Positions 1 through 9,983 of a stretch of DNA of 64,000 nucleotides are shown here, in pieces. The notes under the pieces are model-generated. The model was given only the letters and a program-made list of their open reading frames with translations. It was not told the DNA's origin and ran no database searches. The position numbers were made by a program, and so were the translations under genes. The stretch's first letter is position 1, and each line of letters begins with the position of its first letter. The stretch is taken from positions 5,890,001-5,954,000 of the forward strand of contig NZ_CP109467.1 of assembly GCF_036227325.1 (NCBI RefSeq). The letters run 5' to 3'. This DNA is from Streptomyces sp. NBC_01465. GTDB taxonomy: Bacteria; Actinomycetota; Actinomycetes; Streptomycetales; Streptomycetaceae.

Positions 1-168
1 CAGGGCAAATGGAAGTACGGGTCCGAGCAGCTCAGCGAGATGATCGGCGCGATCAGCGAGGGCGTGAAGTCCAACAAGCTGAGCTACGAGGAGTTCGAGA
101 AGAATCTCGCGGCCGCCCTCACCAAGATGGCGAACACGATCGACTCGAGCGGGGGCGGGCAGGGCTGA
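1..168 (+). CDS. C-terminal fragment of a small WXG100-like protein (partial)
   Basis: The reading frame is open from the first base and gives 55 residues before TGA; the N-terminus lies outside the window. The fragment is helical and charged and ends in a Gly/Ser/Gln tail (TIDSSGGGQG), which is typical of small ESX/WXG100-type secreted proteins. The stop shares one base with the ATG of the next gene (TGATG), so the two are translationally coupled. The family assignment is an inference from composition and from the neighbouring type VII substrate-like gene; the WXG turn itself is not in the visible part. Confidence 0.6.
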   Translation, partial: QGKWKYGSEQLSEMIGAISEGVKSNKLSYEEFEKNLAAALTKMANTIDSSGGGQG

Positions 169-1457
169 TGGCCGCCAATCCGTATCCGAACCTCGGCTGG
201 AACCCGGTCACCGGAATGCCGGGCGAAGTCACCGCCCTGCAGCAGAAGGTGCAGGCGGCGGCGAGTGCGCTCAGCAGCTCGCACGCGCAGATCGAGAAGC
301 TCCTCGGCGAGAGCAGCCACTGGGAGGGGGAGGCGGCGAACGCCTTCCGCGACGCCCTCGACGGCGAGCTCCCCACGTACATGAAGAACGCGGCGCTCTC
401 CCTGGAGAAGGCCGCGACGTGGCTGGGCACCTGGCACGGGGACCTCACCGCGCACCGCGACCTGGCGCAGAAGTACGACGGCGAGGCGGGCGAGAAGAAG
501 ACCGCGGCCGACAACGCCAAGACGCGTCACGAGGAGGCGGGCCGCAACCCGGACCTCCAGCTGGCCGGGAAGCAGTACCCCAGCCAGGAGGAGGCGGACG
601 CGGCGACGGCGCGGCTGCGGGCGGCCGAGAAGTCGCTCAACGACGCGGCCACGCAGCTCACCAACGCCAACACCGCGTACAACGACGTGATCACCAAGGC
701 CCACACCCTGGAGACCGAGCACGGCGACCGGGCCGGGGTGATCGCGGGCAAGCTCGACGAGGCGGACGACAAGCTGGCGCCCAAGGAGCCGGGGTGGTTC
801 TCCAAGACGCTCAGCGCGATCGGGGACGGGCTCAAGGCGGCGGGGCAGTTCCTGCTCGATCACGCGGGGACGATCGGGGCCATCGCGGGGTTGCTGGCGC
901 TGTTCCCTACGCCGCTGGCGCCGCTTTTTGCGGGGATCGCGGTGGTCGCGAGTGCGGCCTCGATGGGGAAGAACCTGGCCAACGAGGACTTCAGGGACTC
1001 GTTGTGGGGTGAGCATGGCTGGAAGGAAGGTCTGACTGCGTGGGCGTCCGTCGGGGGCGACACGCTGGGCATGCTGCCCGGGGTCGGCGCACTGGCCAGG
1101 GCGGGCAGTGAGGCCGGGCTGGCAGCCGCGGTCGCCCGGGAAGGCGGGGAGGCGCTGTCGGTGGGGGCGAAGGCGAGCGCGTTCACGAGCGAGGTCGTAC
1201 CGGCCTTCTCGTACAAGGCACTTGACGCGGCCACCAGCTCCGGGGTCGGCAAGGCCTGGGACTTCGCGGCCAACGGCGTCAATGTCGTGGCCAACCTCGG
1301 ATCGTCGCTGGAGACCGAGGGCGTGCTGCCCGACGGCGGGCCTGGCCATGATTCGACAGAGGCGACCAAGGCGGCAGCTGCAGCCAAGGGTGGATTCGGC
1401 GCGGTGCCCGCCCTCGTGACCGACATCGGTGAACTGATCAGGGGTGTCCGGCTGTGA
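168..1457 (+). CDS. putative type VII secretion (T7SS) substrate, WXG100-like N-terminus
   Basis: 429 residues. The N-terminal 100 residues form a helical pair with a WEG turn at 52-54 (HWEGEAANAF), as in WXG100 and LXG-type substrates. Residues 100-205 are a charged, alanine-rich probable coiled coil. Residues 233-266 are strongly hydrophobic and could span the membrane or form a pore. The remaining 160 residues are Ala/Gly-rich with no recognised toxin domain. I chose ATG 168 because it overlaps the upstream stop; longer in-frame starts would run through the previous gene. It lies in a four-gene overlapping operon. There is no classical signal peptide, which fits ESX export. It could be an effector or a structural component; no enzymatic motif was seen. 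Confidence 0.7.
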   Translation: MAANPYPNLGWNPVTGMPGEVTALQQKVQAAASALSSSHAQIEKLLGESSHWEGEAANAFRDALDGELPTYMKNAALSLEKAATWLGTWHGDLTAHRDLAQKYDGEAGEKKTAADNAKTRHEEAGRNPDLQLAGKQYPSQEEADAATARLRAAEKSLNDAATQLTNANTAYNDVITKAHTLETEHGDRAGVIAGKLDEADDKLAPKEPGWFSKTLSAIGDGLKAAGQFLLDHAGTIGAIAGLLALFPTPLAPLFAGIAVVASAASMGKNLANEDFRDSLWGEHGWKEGLTAWASVGGDTLGMLPGVGALARAGSEAGLAAAVAREGGEALSVGAKASAFTSEVVPAFSYKALDAATSSGVGKAWDFAANGVNVVANLGSSLETEGVLPDGGPGHDSTEATKAAAAAKGGFGAVPALVTDIGELIRGVRL

Positions 1458-2137
1458 CAGCGCAAGATTTCTCCGGCGGGCTCCAGGCGCCCGAACGGCC
1501 GGCGTTCTGGTACGGACTGCCGCACGGATACCGGCAGTTGGACATCCGCCCGACCGTCGAAGGCCTCGAAGAGGTGGCACGACAGATCCTCCAGCTGCCC
1601 GAGGGCGGCCCGCGCGAACAGGCCGACAAGGTCTTCCGGATGTACGCGGGCGTGGTCGCGATGTTCGCCGAGCAGCAGGTGCAGGGCTGCGCGATGGGCA
1701 TGCACCCCGACGACAACGGTGAGCTGGTGCTCTCCGCGATCGTCGTCTCGACGGTCGGCATGCCCGGCACCAACCCCAAGGCGGTGCTCGCCGCGATGCT
1801 CGCGGAGGGGGGCGTGGGCGACGGCGTACAGCCGGTCGAACTGCCCGCGGGGCCCGGCTATCTGACGGAGTTCGTACGCGAGGAGATGGCCCCCAGCGGC
1901 GAGAACGAGCCGCTCTGGCAGGGCATGGTCGCCGTCGCGGACACGCAGACCTCGTCGGTCGTCGCCGTACAGCTGGTGACCGGGGCGGTCGCCCTGGCGG
2001 ACGACTACCGGTCGATTCTGCTGGGCGTGGCCCGCACGTTGTCGTTCACCGACCCTGAACTGGCTTCCGGGGGCGGCGACTTGGCGTCGCCTGCGAGCGG
2101 TTCGGTGGAAGAAGCAATGAGGGGTGATTTCGGATGA
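1454..2137 (+). CDS. hypothetical protein of the T7SS operon
   Basis: 227 residues starting at GTG, with a GTGA overlap with the preceding stop. The protein is acidic and cytosolic-looking, with no signal peptide or membrane segment. The central part (about 75-180) reads as an alpha/beta domain with repeated valine-rich strands (VLSAIVVSTVG, VVAVQLVTGAVAL). It could be an EspG-like chaperone or accessory factor, since such genes often sit beside WXG100 substrates, but no diagnostic motif is visible. Function is unknown. Confidence 0.7.
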   Translation: MTAQDFSGGLQAPERPAFWYGLPHGYRQLDIRPTVEGLEEVARQILQLPEGGPREQADKVFRMYAGVVAMFAEQQVQGCAMGMHPDDNGELVLSAIVVSTVGMPGTNPKAVLAAMLAEGGVGDGVQPVELPAGPGYLTEFVREEMAPSGENEPLWQGMVAVADTQTSSVVAVQLVTGAVALADDYRSILLGVARTLSFTDPELASGGGDLASPASGSVEEAMRGDFG

Positions 2138-2766
2138 CGGGTACGCAGAGCGCGCGGCAGGCCGCGTATGCGACGGACGGCACGGACTACCTGGGCGCGG
2201 TGCGGCACCAGTTCGCGCGTGCGTTCAAGGGGTTCCTGGCCTACCTGGTGGGAGGCCTGTTGCTGATCGCCGTCGCGGCGCTGAGCCACAAGGGGTATCT
2301 GATTCCCGTGGGCATCGTAGGGACCCTCATGATCGCCTACGCCTTGCAGTTCTGGGTTCCTGAGGTGAACTGGGCCTTCAGGTGCCGCCGCGTGCTCCGG
2401 ACGTACCCCCTCGTCTTCCGCACGCCGGTGGAGCAGGTCTTCGCGGGGGCCACGGGGACGGCCAGGCAGCTCCGTATGGGCGGGAAGGGGCCGGGCGGTT
2501 CGCCGTTGATGCGCGGGAAGTTCATGAGGCCGAACAGCGGCGGCTGGCCGGATGGCGCCAAGTCCGGTGTGTGGTTCGCCGGGGACGATGCGTTCGGCGG
2601 GGTGGCGATCGTGCCGGGGAGCGGGGAACTGTTCTTCATGCAGCCCGACGGTTTCAAGCACAACGCGGCGGCCTGTGCAGCTCGTGAGGCTGCGGGCGAG
2701 GACCGTCTGCAGAAGGCGTCGGCCGCCGGACTCCGGCGGTTCGTCAACTTCCAGGTCCGCTGGTAG
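2134..2766 (+). CDS. two-helix membrane protein, hypothetical
   Basis: 210 residues, ATGA overlap with the upstream gene, so it is the last gene of the coupled operon. Two adjacent transmembrane helices are visible at about 33-51 and 56-73, followed by a cytoplasmic-looking C-terminal domain of about 135 residues containing a basic segment (CRRVLRTYP) and a glycine-rich loop. It ends 18 bases before a strong terminator hairpin. The context suggests a membrane component or docking factor for the exported proteins upstream, but I recognise no named family. Confidence 0.7.
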   Translation: MTGTQSARQAAYATDGTDYLGAVRHQFARAFKGFLAYLVGGLLLIAVAALSHKGYLIPVGIVGTLMIAYALQFWVPEVNWAFRCRRVLRTYPLVFRTPVEQVFAGATGTARQLRMGGKGPGGSPLMRGKFMRPNSGGWPDGAKSGVWFAGDDAFGGVAIVPGSGELFFMQPDGFKHNAAACAAREAAGEDRLQKASAAGLRRFVNFQVRW

Positions 2767-2783
2767 TCCGACCGGCACAGGAA

Positions 2784-2815
2784 GGGCCCCGGTGGAATCT
2801 CTTCCACCGGGGCCC
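2784..2815. terminator. bidirectional terminator between the T7SS operon and argG
   Basis: A perfect 14-bp stem (GGGCCCCGGTGGAA and its complement) with a TCTC loop lies between the convergent ends of the membrane-protein gene and argG. It is GC-rich without a long T tract, as is usual in Streptomyces. Confidence 0.85.
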
Positions 2816-2835
2816 GCCGCATGAAGTGGGGCGTG

Positions 2836-4287
<1,452 letters not shown>

Positions 4288-4295
<8 letters not shown>

Positions 4296-5397
4296 GGCCG
4301 GTGGTGGGGAGGCCGGGACCGGTCAGGAAATCGGTGCTGTCCGCCCACTGGTCGACCGACCCGACGGGCGGGAGGGCGGTGAGGTGGGGGTCGGTGACGG
4401 TGGCGAGGAGGGCGTCCGCGAAGCGGTCGGCGCGGATGACGGGGAAGGGGCGGGAGCGATAGGGGCGGCGGGTGGGGTCGACGGGGGTGGGGGTGAGTGC
4501 GAGGGCGTTCTGGCGGCGGGCCAGTTCCTCGTACGCGTCGCAGAGGTGGGCCGAGCGGTCGGCGTACGTCGTTGCGGCGAGCGTCTCGCGGAGGGGCGTG
4601 CTGAGGAGCTTCGCGTCGGGGACGTCGCGGGTGAAGGCGCTGCCGAGCCATTTGCTGTACGGGGCGTACCGGCGGGACTGGAGCAGCGCGAGGCGCATGA
4701 GCTCGCGCACCTGGCGGGCGGCGACGACCGCTGAGCCGAGGTCGTCGCCCACCTCCGCGGTACGCCCGACGAAGGCCTCCTCCTGCGAGAGCTTCCGCCA
4801 CTGACAGCCGAGGAGATACCGCCAGACCTGGTCGGGATACCAGGCGAGGCGCTCGCGCACCGGGCCCAGGACGCCGAGCCCGTCGTGGAAGACCGCGCCG
4901 CCGGTGACTTCGGCGAGGGCCTGCTGGGGGATGGCGAGCCAGTCGCGTACGGACAACTCGGCGGTCAGCGCGTCGACGCCCCGGAGCCGGTCGTGGAACC
5001 AGGGCGCCGGGGCTGCTGTCTGCACGCGGTGAGAGAGGGGGTCGGCGGTGGGGTCGAGGTGGCCCACGGGGTCGCGCGGGTCGCCGCTGGGGCGGTAGCG
5101 GGTGGGCCAGCCGTGGACCGTGCCGGGGAGCTTGTCGGCGAGGAGGCGGTGGATCGTCCCGCCGTGGGTGGCTGCGGCTTCGGGGTGGAGGAAGAGCTGG
5201 AGCTGCGGGCCCCAGTCGTGGTCGGCGGAGCGTGCGGTGTCGAAGCCGAGCACCTCGGAGCCGGAGCCGATACGGGCCGCGCTGTAGGGGAGTTGGGGGT
5301 GGGCGGCCGCGAGGATCGGGCGGACGGCCTCCTCGTAGAGGGCGCGGGAGAGGCCGAGTCCGGGGAGGAAGGGGGTTGCTGCGGCTTCGGTCGGCAT
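4288..5397 (-). CDS. DUF4037 domain protein (nucleotidyltransferase-like)
   Basis: 369 residues from the ATG at 5397; the same frame is open much further upstream but runs antiparallel through other genes. The N-terminal 60 residues contain the conserved DUF4037 signature GSGSEVLGFDTARSADHDW, reminiscent of the GS...DxD motif of the DNA polymerase beta nucleotidyltransferase fold. The C-terminal half is helical and alanine-rich. It probably belongs to the cytosolic minimal-nucleotidyltransferase or aminoglycoside-adenylyltransferase-like group, but its substrate is unknown. It is 43 bases downstream of the next gene in the same direction and could be cotranscribed with it. Confidence 0.8.
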
Positions 5398-5440
5398 GGG
5401 GACAGGGTGGGGCGGGTGGGGGTGGTGGGGCCAGTTGTTT

Positions 5441-6112
5441 TCAGGGGGTGGTGCGCCAGTGGGGTTTTGTGGCGTCGCCGATTGCGGAGATCTGGGGGTG
5501 GCGGACTGCTTCGAGCCAGTCGTGGGAGAGGAGGTCGGCGATGAGTTCGGGCGGGCCGAGGACTTCGGTGGCCCACAGGTCGTAGTCCGTGACCGCGTAC
5601 CAGGAGCGGTCCTCGGGCCACCACTGGGAGGGGAACATGCGGGGGCCGTGGTTCGGGTCCGGGTCCTGGGCGTCGTCGTAGAGGGCCAGACCCTCGTCCA
5701 GGCGGCCGTGGCGTGCGGGGACGGGGTGGGCGAAGTTCTCGAACCAGGTCTGGGCCCAGTAGCAAGGGGTGTCCGGCCCCTGTGTGCTGTGGTGGGCGAG
5801 TACGTCGAGGAGGTGGGCCAGGGACTCGCGGTCGGGCTCTCCCTCGTGACCGTTCCAGAACGGGCTGTCCTCGCCGGACCAGTCCGCATCGTCGAAGACG
5901 CGGTACGACAGGTTGTGGCCCCAGTCCTCCAGGCGCTGACCGGTACGGGAGAGCAGCTCGCTCCAGCGCACCCGCTTCCCGCTCTCGTACCCCGCGTGCA
6001 GGATCCAGCAGTGGTCGGGGAAATCCTGCGGCTCATAGCCCGTGAGGGCGTCGCCCGACTCCAGGAGCGCGCGCATTCCGCCCAGTTGGTCGTCGGCGGG
6101 CAGGATCCTCAT
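5441..6112 (-). CDS. hypothetical protein, Trp/Asp-rich
   Basis: 223 residues from the ATG at 6112, which overlaps the stop of the tetR gene by four bases (ATGA), so it is translationally coupled to the regulator. It is acidic and rich in Trp, His and Asp, with many dispersed aromatic residues and no signal peptide or membrane segment. I do not recognise the family. Coupling to a TetR gene may be incidental; it could act with the downstream DUF4037 protein. Confidence 0.7.
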   Translation of the reverse strand: MRILPADDQLGGMRALLESGDALTGYEPQDFPDHCWILHAGYESGKRVRWSELLSRTGQRLEDWGHNLSYRVFDDADWSGEDSPFWNGHEGEPDRESLAHLLDVLAHHSTQGPDTPCYWAQTWFENFAHPVPARHGRLDEGLALYDDAQDPDPNHGPRMFPSQWWPEDRSWYAVTDYDLWATEVLGPPELIADLLSHDWLEAVRHPQISAIGDATKPHWRTTP

Positions 6113-6726
6113 GCGCTCAGCGCCTTCGCGATGGCCGATGCGGCCTTGATCGGCGGGACGCCCGCCGTCGTGAGCGCCGTGTGGGCGGCCGCTGCCGCTG
6201 CCTCGTCGGCGGGGAGTGCGCCGTCGTTCACGGCCTCCATCAGGGCGAAGAGCGACTGCTCGTGGACGTACGCGATCGCCGCGGCCGGCAGGGGCGAGGT
6301 GAACACGCCCTCGTCCAGGCCGTGTTGGAGGAGGTCCGTGCACTCCTTGCGTACGGGCGCGAGGCGTTGCTTGATGCCCTCCATCGTGACGCTGCGCTGG
6401 GCCAGGGCGACCAGGAGGCGGTAGCGGTCGGCGATTTTCCAGGCGGCGAGGGTGGCGCGGGTGAGGGCCTCGGCGGGGTCCTTGATGCCGGCCGTCGCCG
6501 ATGCGTGGGCGTCCGTGACCGACTCGGCGGCGTTGTCGACGAGCGCCGCGATCAGCGCCTCGCGGCTGGGGAAGTGGCCGTAGACCGTACGGCGGACCAC
6601 TCCGGCCGCGCGGGCGATCTGGTCCATGGAGGCGTCCGCGTCGTGCAGCAGCTCGGTGAGCGCCACGTCCAGGATGCGGCGGCGGTTGGCGTCTGCGCGT
6701 TCGGAGGTCACGGGTCCATTTTGCAT
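6109..6726 (-). CDS. TetR-family repressor of the divergent MFS transporter
   Basis: 205 residues. The N-terminal TetR helix-turn-helix is clear (about 20-60: ILDVALTELLHDADASMDQI, then AAGVVRRTVYGHFPSREALI). The C-terminal ligand domain is mostly helical and variable. I use ATG 6726; GTG 6711, five codons in, is an alternative because neither has a strong ribosome binding site. The gene is divergent from an MFS drug-type exporter and the intergenic region carries three copies of one palindrome, so it most likely represses both and is released by a substrate of the pump. Confidence 0.9.
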   Translation of the reverse strand: MQNGPVTSERADANRRRILDVALTELLHDADASMDQIARAAGVVRRTVYGHFPSREALIAALVDNAAESVTDAHASATAGIKDPAEALTRATLAAWKIADRYRLLVALAQRSVTMEGIKQRLAPVRKECTDLLQHGLDEGVFTSPLPAAAIAYVHEQSLFALMEAVNDGALPADEAAAAAAHTALTTAGVPPIKAASAIAKALSA

Positions 6727-6737
6727 GCGGGTTTGTT

Positions 6738-6800
6738 TTGCACAGAGCTGTGCAACCGCGTAACTTGCACACTGATGTGTAATTGCACAGTCATGTGCAA
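6738..6800. promoter_or_regulatory. three TTGCACA-N4-TGTGCAA operators between tetR and MFS
   Basis: Three 18-bp palindromes share one pattern: TTGCACAGAGCTGTGCAA (6738-6755, perfect), TTGCACACTGATGTGTAA (6765-6782, one mismatch between the seven-base arms) and TTGCACAGTCATGTGCAA (6783-6800, perfect arms). The last two abut exactly. The array ends six bases before the ribosome binding site of the MFS gene. This is the expected layout for a TetR repressor controlling a divergon. Confidence 0.85.
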
Positions 6801-6821
6801 GTGAGTGGGAGGTGGGCAGCG

Positions 6822-8411
6822 GTGGCGGTCTGGGCGAAGCAGCCGGTGGACGAGATGGAGCAGCCGTACGCACGGCGCTGGTGGGCTCTGGGGGTGCTGT
6901 GTCTGAGCCTGCTGATCATCGTCATGGCGAACACCGCCCTGACGGTCGCGGCCCCCGACATGACCAAGGACCTGGGGCTGAGCAGCTCGGACCTGCAATG
7001 GGTCATCGACGGATACACGGTTCCGTACGCCGCGCTGATGCTGCTGCTCGGCGCGATCGGCGACAAGTACAGCCGGCGGGGTGCGCTCGTGCTGGGGCTG
7101 GTGGTGTTCGGGGGCGGCGCGGTCGCCGGTTCGCTGGTGGGGAGTGCGGCGGGTGTCATCACCGCACGCGCCGTCATGGGCGTCGGCGCGGCCATGATCA
7201 TGCCCGCCACGCTCTCGCTGCTCGCCGCCAGTTTCCCGCGTGCCGAGCGCGCCAAGGCGATCGTGCTGTGGACGGCGACCGCCGGGCTCGCGATCGCGGC
7301 CGGGCCGCTGGTGGCCGGGGCGCTCCTTGAGCACCACGGGTGGGCGTCGACGTTCCTGATCAATGTGCCGATCGCCGCGCTTGCGATCGTCGGGGCGTTC
7401 GTCCTCGTACCGCCGTCGAAGGCCCATCACCACGGGCGGATCGACTACGGGGGCGGGCTGCTGTCCGTCGTGTGGATCGGTGCGCTCGTCTACATGATCA
7501 TCCAGGGGCCGCACTTCGGCTGGGACGCGAAGGCGCTGGGTGCTGCCGTCGTCGCGGGTGTCGGGCTGATCGCCTTTGTGGTCTGGGAGTTGAGGTGTGC
7601 GCGGCCTGTCCTGGACGTACGCCGCTACCTCGACCGGGGGTTCGCCGGGTCGAACCTTGCCGTTGCTCTCTTCTTCCTCGCTGTCTTCGGGGCCTTCTAC
7701 TACCTGACGCAGCACCTGCAGTTCGTGCTCGGGTACACCCCGCTGGAGACGGGCGTACGGATGCTGCCGCTGGCCGGCGCCGTCTTCGTCGGGTCCGCGC
7801 TGACCGGGCTGCTGACCCCGCGGCTCGGCATGAAGGTGACCGTCACGGCGGGCATGGTCGCCGGGACGGCCGCGCTGGCGCTGCTCACGCAGGTCGACGC
7901 CTCGTCCACGTACTCCGCCTTCGTGGCCCCGCTCGTCGTCCTCGGCCTGGCGATCGGCCTCGCGCTCTCGCCCTGCACGGACGCGATCATGGGCGCCTTC
8001 CCGGAGTCCGAACTGGGCGTCGGCGGCGCGGTCAACGACACCTCGCTGGAGCTGGGAGGGTCGCTGGGGATCGCGATTCTGGGGTCGGTGCTGGCCGGTT
8101 CGTACTCCTCACATCTGGCGGACGCCGTGGGCACCAAGCTGCCCACCGACGCGCTGAGCGCGGCGCAGGACTCGGTGGGCGCGGGGCTGGTCGTCGCGCA
8201 GAAGGTGGGCGTTCAGGCGGGGCCGGAACAGGCGCAGGCGCTGGTGAGCGCCGTGCACTCGGCCTTCTCGGACGCGGTCGCGCACACGAGCCTGGTGGGT
8301 GCGGTGGTCCTGGGGGCGGGGACGGTTCTGGTGGCCGTACTGCTGCCGGGGCGGCGGCGTCGCGCGGAGGCGGCGGAGGCCGAGCACGCGCAGGAGCCCT
8401 CGCTGGTCTGA
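6822..8411 (+). CDS. MFS transporter, DHA2 (14-TM) family
   Basis: 529 residues with about 14 hydrophobic segments. It has the motif A region (LGAIGDKYSRRGALVLGL) and the motif C type sequence (GLAIAAGPLVAGALLEHHGW) of drug:H+ antiporters, and family length is normal. The start is GTG 6822, preceded at nine bases by GGGAGG; the earlier TTG at 6783 lies within an operator and is rejected. The C-terminus is charged and cytoplasmic. It probably exports a toxic small molecule at the expense of the proton gradient; the substrate cannot be read from sequence. Confidence 0.9.
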   Translation: MAVWAKQPVDEMEQPYARRWWALGVLCLSLLIIVMANTALTVAAPDMTKDLGLSSSDLQWVIDGYTVPYAALMLLLGAIGDKYSRRGALVLGLVVFGGGAVAGSLVGSAAGVITARAVMGVGAAMIMPATLSLLAASFPRAERAKAIVLWTATAGLAIAAGPLVAGALLEHHGWASTFLINVPIAALAIVGAFVLVPPSKAHHHGRIDYGGGLLSVVWIGALVYMIIQGPHFGWDAKALGAAVVAGVGLIAFVVWELRCARPVLDVRRYLDRGFAGSNLAVALFFLAVFGAFYYLTQHLQFVLGYTPLETGVRMLPLAGAVFVGSALTGLLTPRLGMKVTVTAGMVAGTAALALLTQVDASSTYSAFVAPLVVLGLAIGLALSPCTDAIMGAFPESELGVGGAVNDTSLELGGSLGIAILGSVLAGSYSSHLADAVGTKLPTDALSAAQDSVGAGLVVAQKVGVQAGPEQAQALVSAVHSAFSDAVAHTSLVGAVVLGAGTVLVAVLLPGRRRRAEAAEAEHAQEPSLV

Positions 8412-8510
8412 CGGGACCCGGACGCGTACAAATGGCCCAAACCCTTTGACTGGTATGCCCGTTCTGCACCACGCTGCTTAGTCGGTGACGCGAAGGAGCG
8501 TGGTGCGGGC

Positions 8511-9983
8511 ATGGACGGCAAGACCGAGATCATGAGCAGCGGCGAGTTCGAACGGGGCGAGCGCAGCGGGCAGTTCGACATGGAGCGGACCGCCGAGCTC
8601 TTCCGCGAGTTTCTCGAAGCGGTCACGCGCTCGCCGCAGGAGAGCGAGAGCGTCGAGCGCGATCTGTCGGCGCGGCTGCGCGAGCACCTCGGGAGGACTC
8701 CGCGCGACAGCCCTGTCGTCAAGGCCTCGTATCCGGCGTACGACCACCCCAACGTCCATGGCGCTGTTGAGCGCTGGTTCGCCGCGGAAGGGCGTACGTA
8801 CGAGCTCATCGGCATGACCGGCGCCGGACACCAGGGCGATCTCAGCCTCCCCGAGATCATCGAGTCCGCCAGTCGCTACAACCGCTTCGTCATCGGCGCC
8901 GTTGAATACACCCACCTGCCGATCGCCCCCGACGAGGAGCTGGCCTGCGTCTCCTTCGGGCTCTATCTGGGCAGCGAGGGCGGCGAGCAGTTCGCGCTCC
9001 TGTTGCGCGGGCCCTCCGACAACTACGGGCGCGACAAGGTCGAGATCGAGGTCCTCGCTCCCCGCAAGGAGCTGGCGAACCGGCTGCTGAGCGATGTGGA
9101 CGGGCTCATCCGTACGCACAACATCTTCCGCGGCCAGGTCCTCTCCTTCGAGGGCTCGGAGTTCGGCCACGGGCTCGGCCCTTTCCGTTTCCACGCCAGG
9201 CCCCGCCTCACCGCCGAGCAGATCGTGCTCCCGTCCGGGCTCCTGGAGCGGGTGGAGCGCCAGGTCACCGGGGTCGCACGCCGCCGGGAGCAACTGCGCG
9301 CGGCCGGGCAGCACCTGAGGCGCGGGCTGCTGCTGTACGGGCCGCCCGGCACCGGCAAGACCCACACCGTCCGGTATCTGCTGTCGCACCTCCCGGACTT
9401 CACCGTCGTCATGCTGGCCGGCACGAGCATCGGCGCGATCGGCCCCGCGTGTGCGCTCGCCCGGATGCTGCAGCCTGCTCTGGTGGTCCTGGAGGACTGC
9501 GATCTGATTGCCGAGGCCCGGGACTACGGCGGCGGTGAACAGCCCCTCCTCTTCCAGGTGTTGAACGAGATGGACGGCCTCGGAGACGACTCCGACGTGG
9601 CCTTCCTGCTGACCACCAACCGTGCCGACCTGCTGGAGCCCGCCCTGTCCCAGCGGCCGGGACGCGTCGACCTCGCCGTCGAGATCCCGCTCCCGGACGC
9701 GGATGGACGGCGGCGGCTGATCGGGCTGTACGGGGCCGGGCTCGGCCTGGGGGAAGAGCTGGTCGACGAGGTGGTCGACCGTACGGAAGGCACGACCGCC
9801 TCCTTCGCCAAGGAACTCGTGCGGCGGGCAGTGCTGGTGGGGGCCGAGCGCGAGGCCGTGTCCACCGAGAGCCAGGACCTGCGGGCCGCGCTCGACGAGC
9901 TGCTGTCCGACCGCGATGCGCTCACCCGGCGGCTGCTGGGTGTGCCGGACGCGGCGTCGGAAGAGGGGGAAGAGGAGGAGTGA
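8511..9983 (+). CDS. AAA+ ATPase (BCS1/CDC48-like single-module)
   Basis: 490 residues. Residues 1-235 are a poorly conserved N-terminal domain with no membrane segment. The AAA module follows, with Walker A GPPGTGKT (277-284), Walker B LVVLED (324-329), sensor 1 TTN (368-370), and an arginine-finger region near QRPGR (381-385). The C-terminus ends in an acidic Glu run. A GAAGGAG ribosome binding site lies about 11 bases before ATG 8511. Proteins of this layout are common singletons in actinomycetes; they probably remodel or unfold a partner, but no partner gene is adjacent. The 3' end overlaps the convergent aldo/keto reductase gene by 62 bp. Confidence 0.85.
   Translation: MDGKTEIMSSGEFERGERSGQFDMERTAELFREFLEAVTRSPQESESVERDLSARLREHLGRTPRDSPVVKASYPAYDHPNVHGAVERWFAAEGRTYELIGMTGAGHQGDLSLPEIIESASRYNRFVIGAVEYTHLPIAPDEELACVSFGLYLGSEGGEQFALLLRGPSDNYGRDKVEIEVLAPRKELANRLLSDVDGLIRTHNIFRGQVLSFEGSEFGHGLGPFRFHARPRLTAEQIVLPSGLLERVERQVTGVARRREQLRAAGQHLRRGLLLYGPPGTGKTHTVRYLLSHLPDFTVVMLAGTSIGAIGPACALARMLQPALVVLEDCDLIAEARDYGGGEQPLLFQVLNEMDGLGDDSDVAFLLTTNRADLLEPALSQRPGRVDLAVEIPLPDADGRRRLIGLYGAGLGLGEELVDEVVDRTEGTTASFAKELVRRAVLVGAEREAVSTESQDLRAALDELLSDRDALTRRLLGVPDAASEEGEEEE

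Noticed and set aside
5396..6424. Plus-strand frame of 342 residues opposite the hypothetical and tetR genes
   Set aside because: Composition is Val/Gly/Arg shadow coding; the minus-strand genes have coupled starts and a TetR domain.
6783..6821. TTG 6783 as start of the MFS transporter
   Set aside because: It lies inside an operator, lacks a ribosome binding site, and the extra residues are not membrane-compatible.
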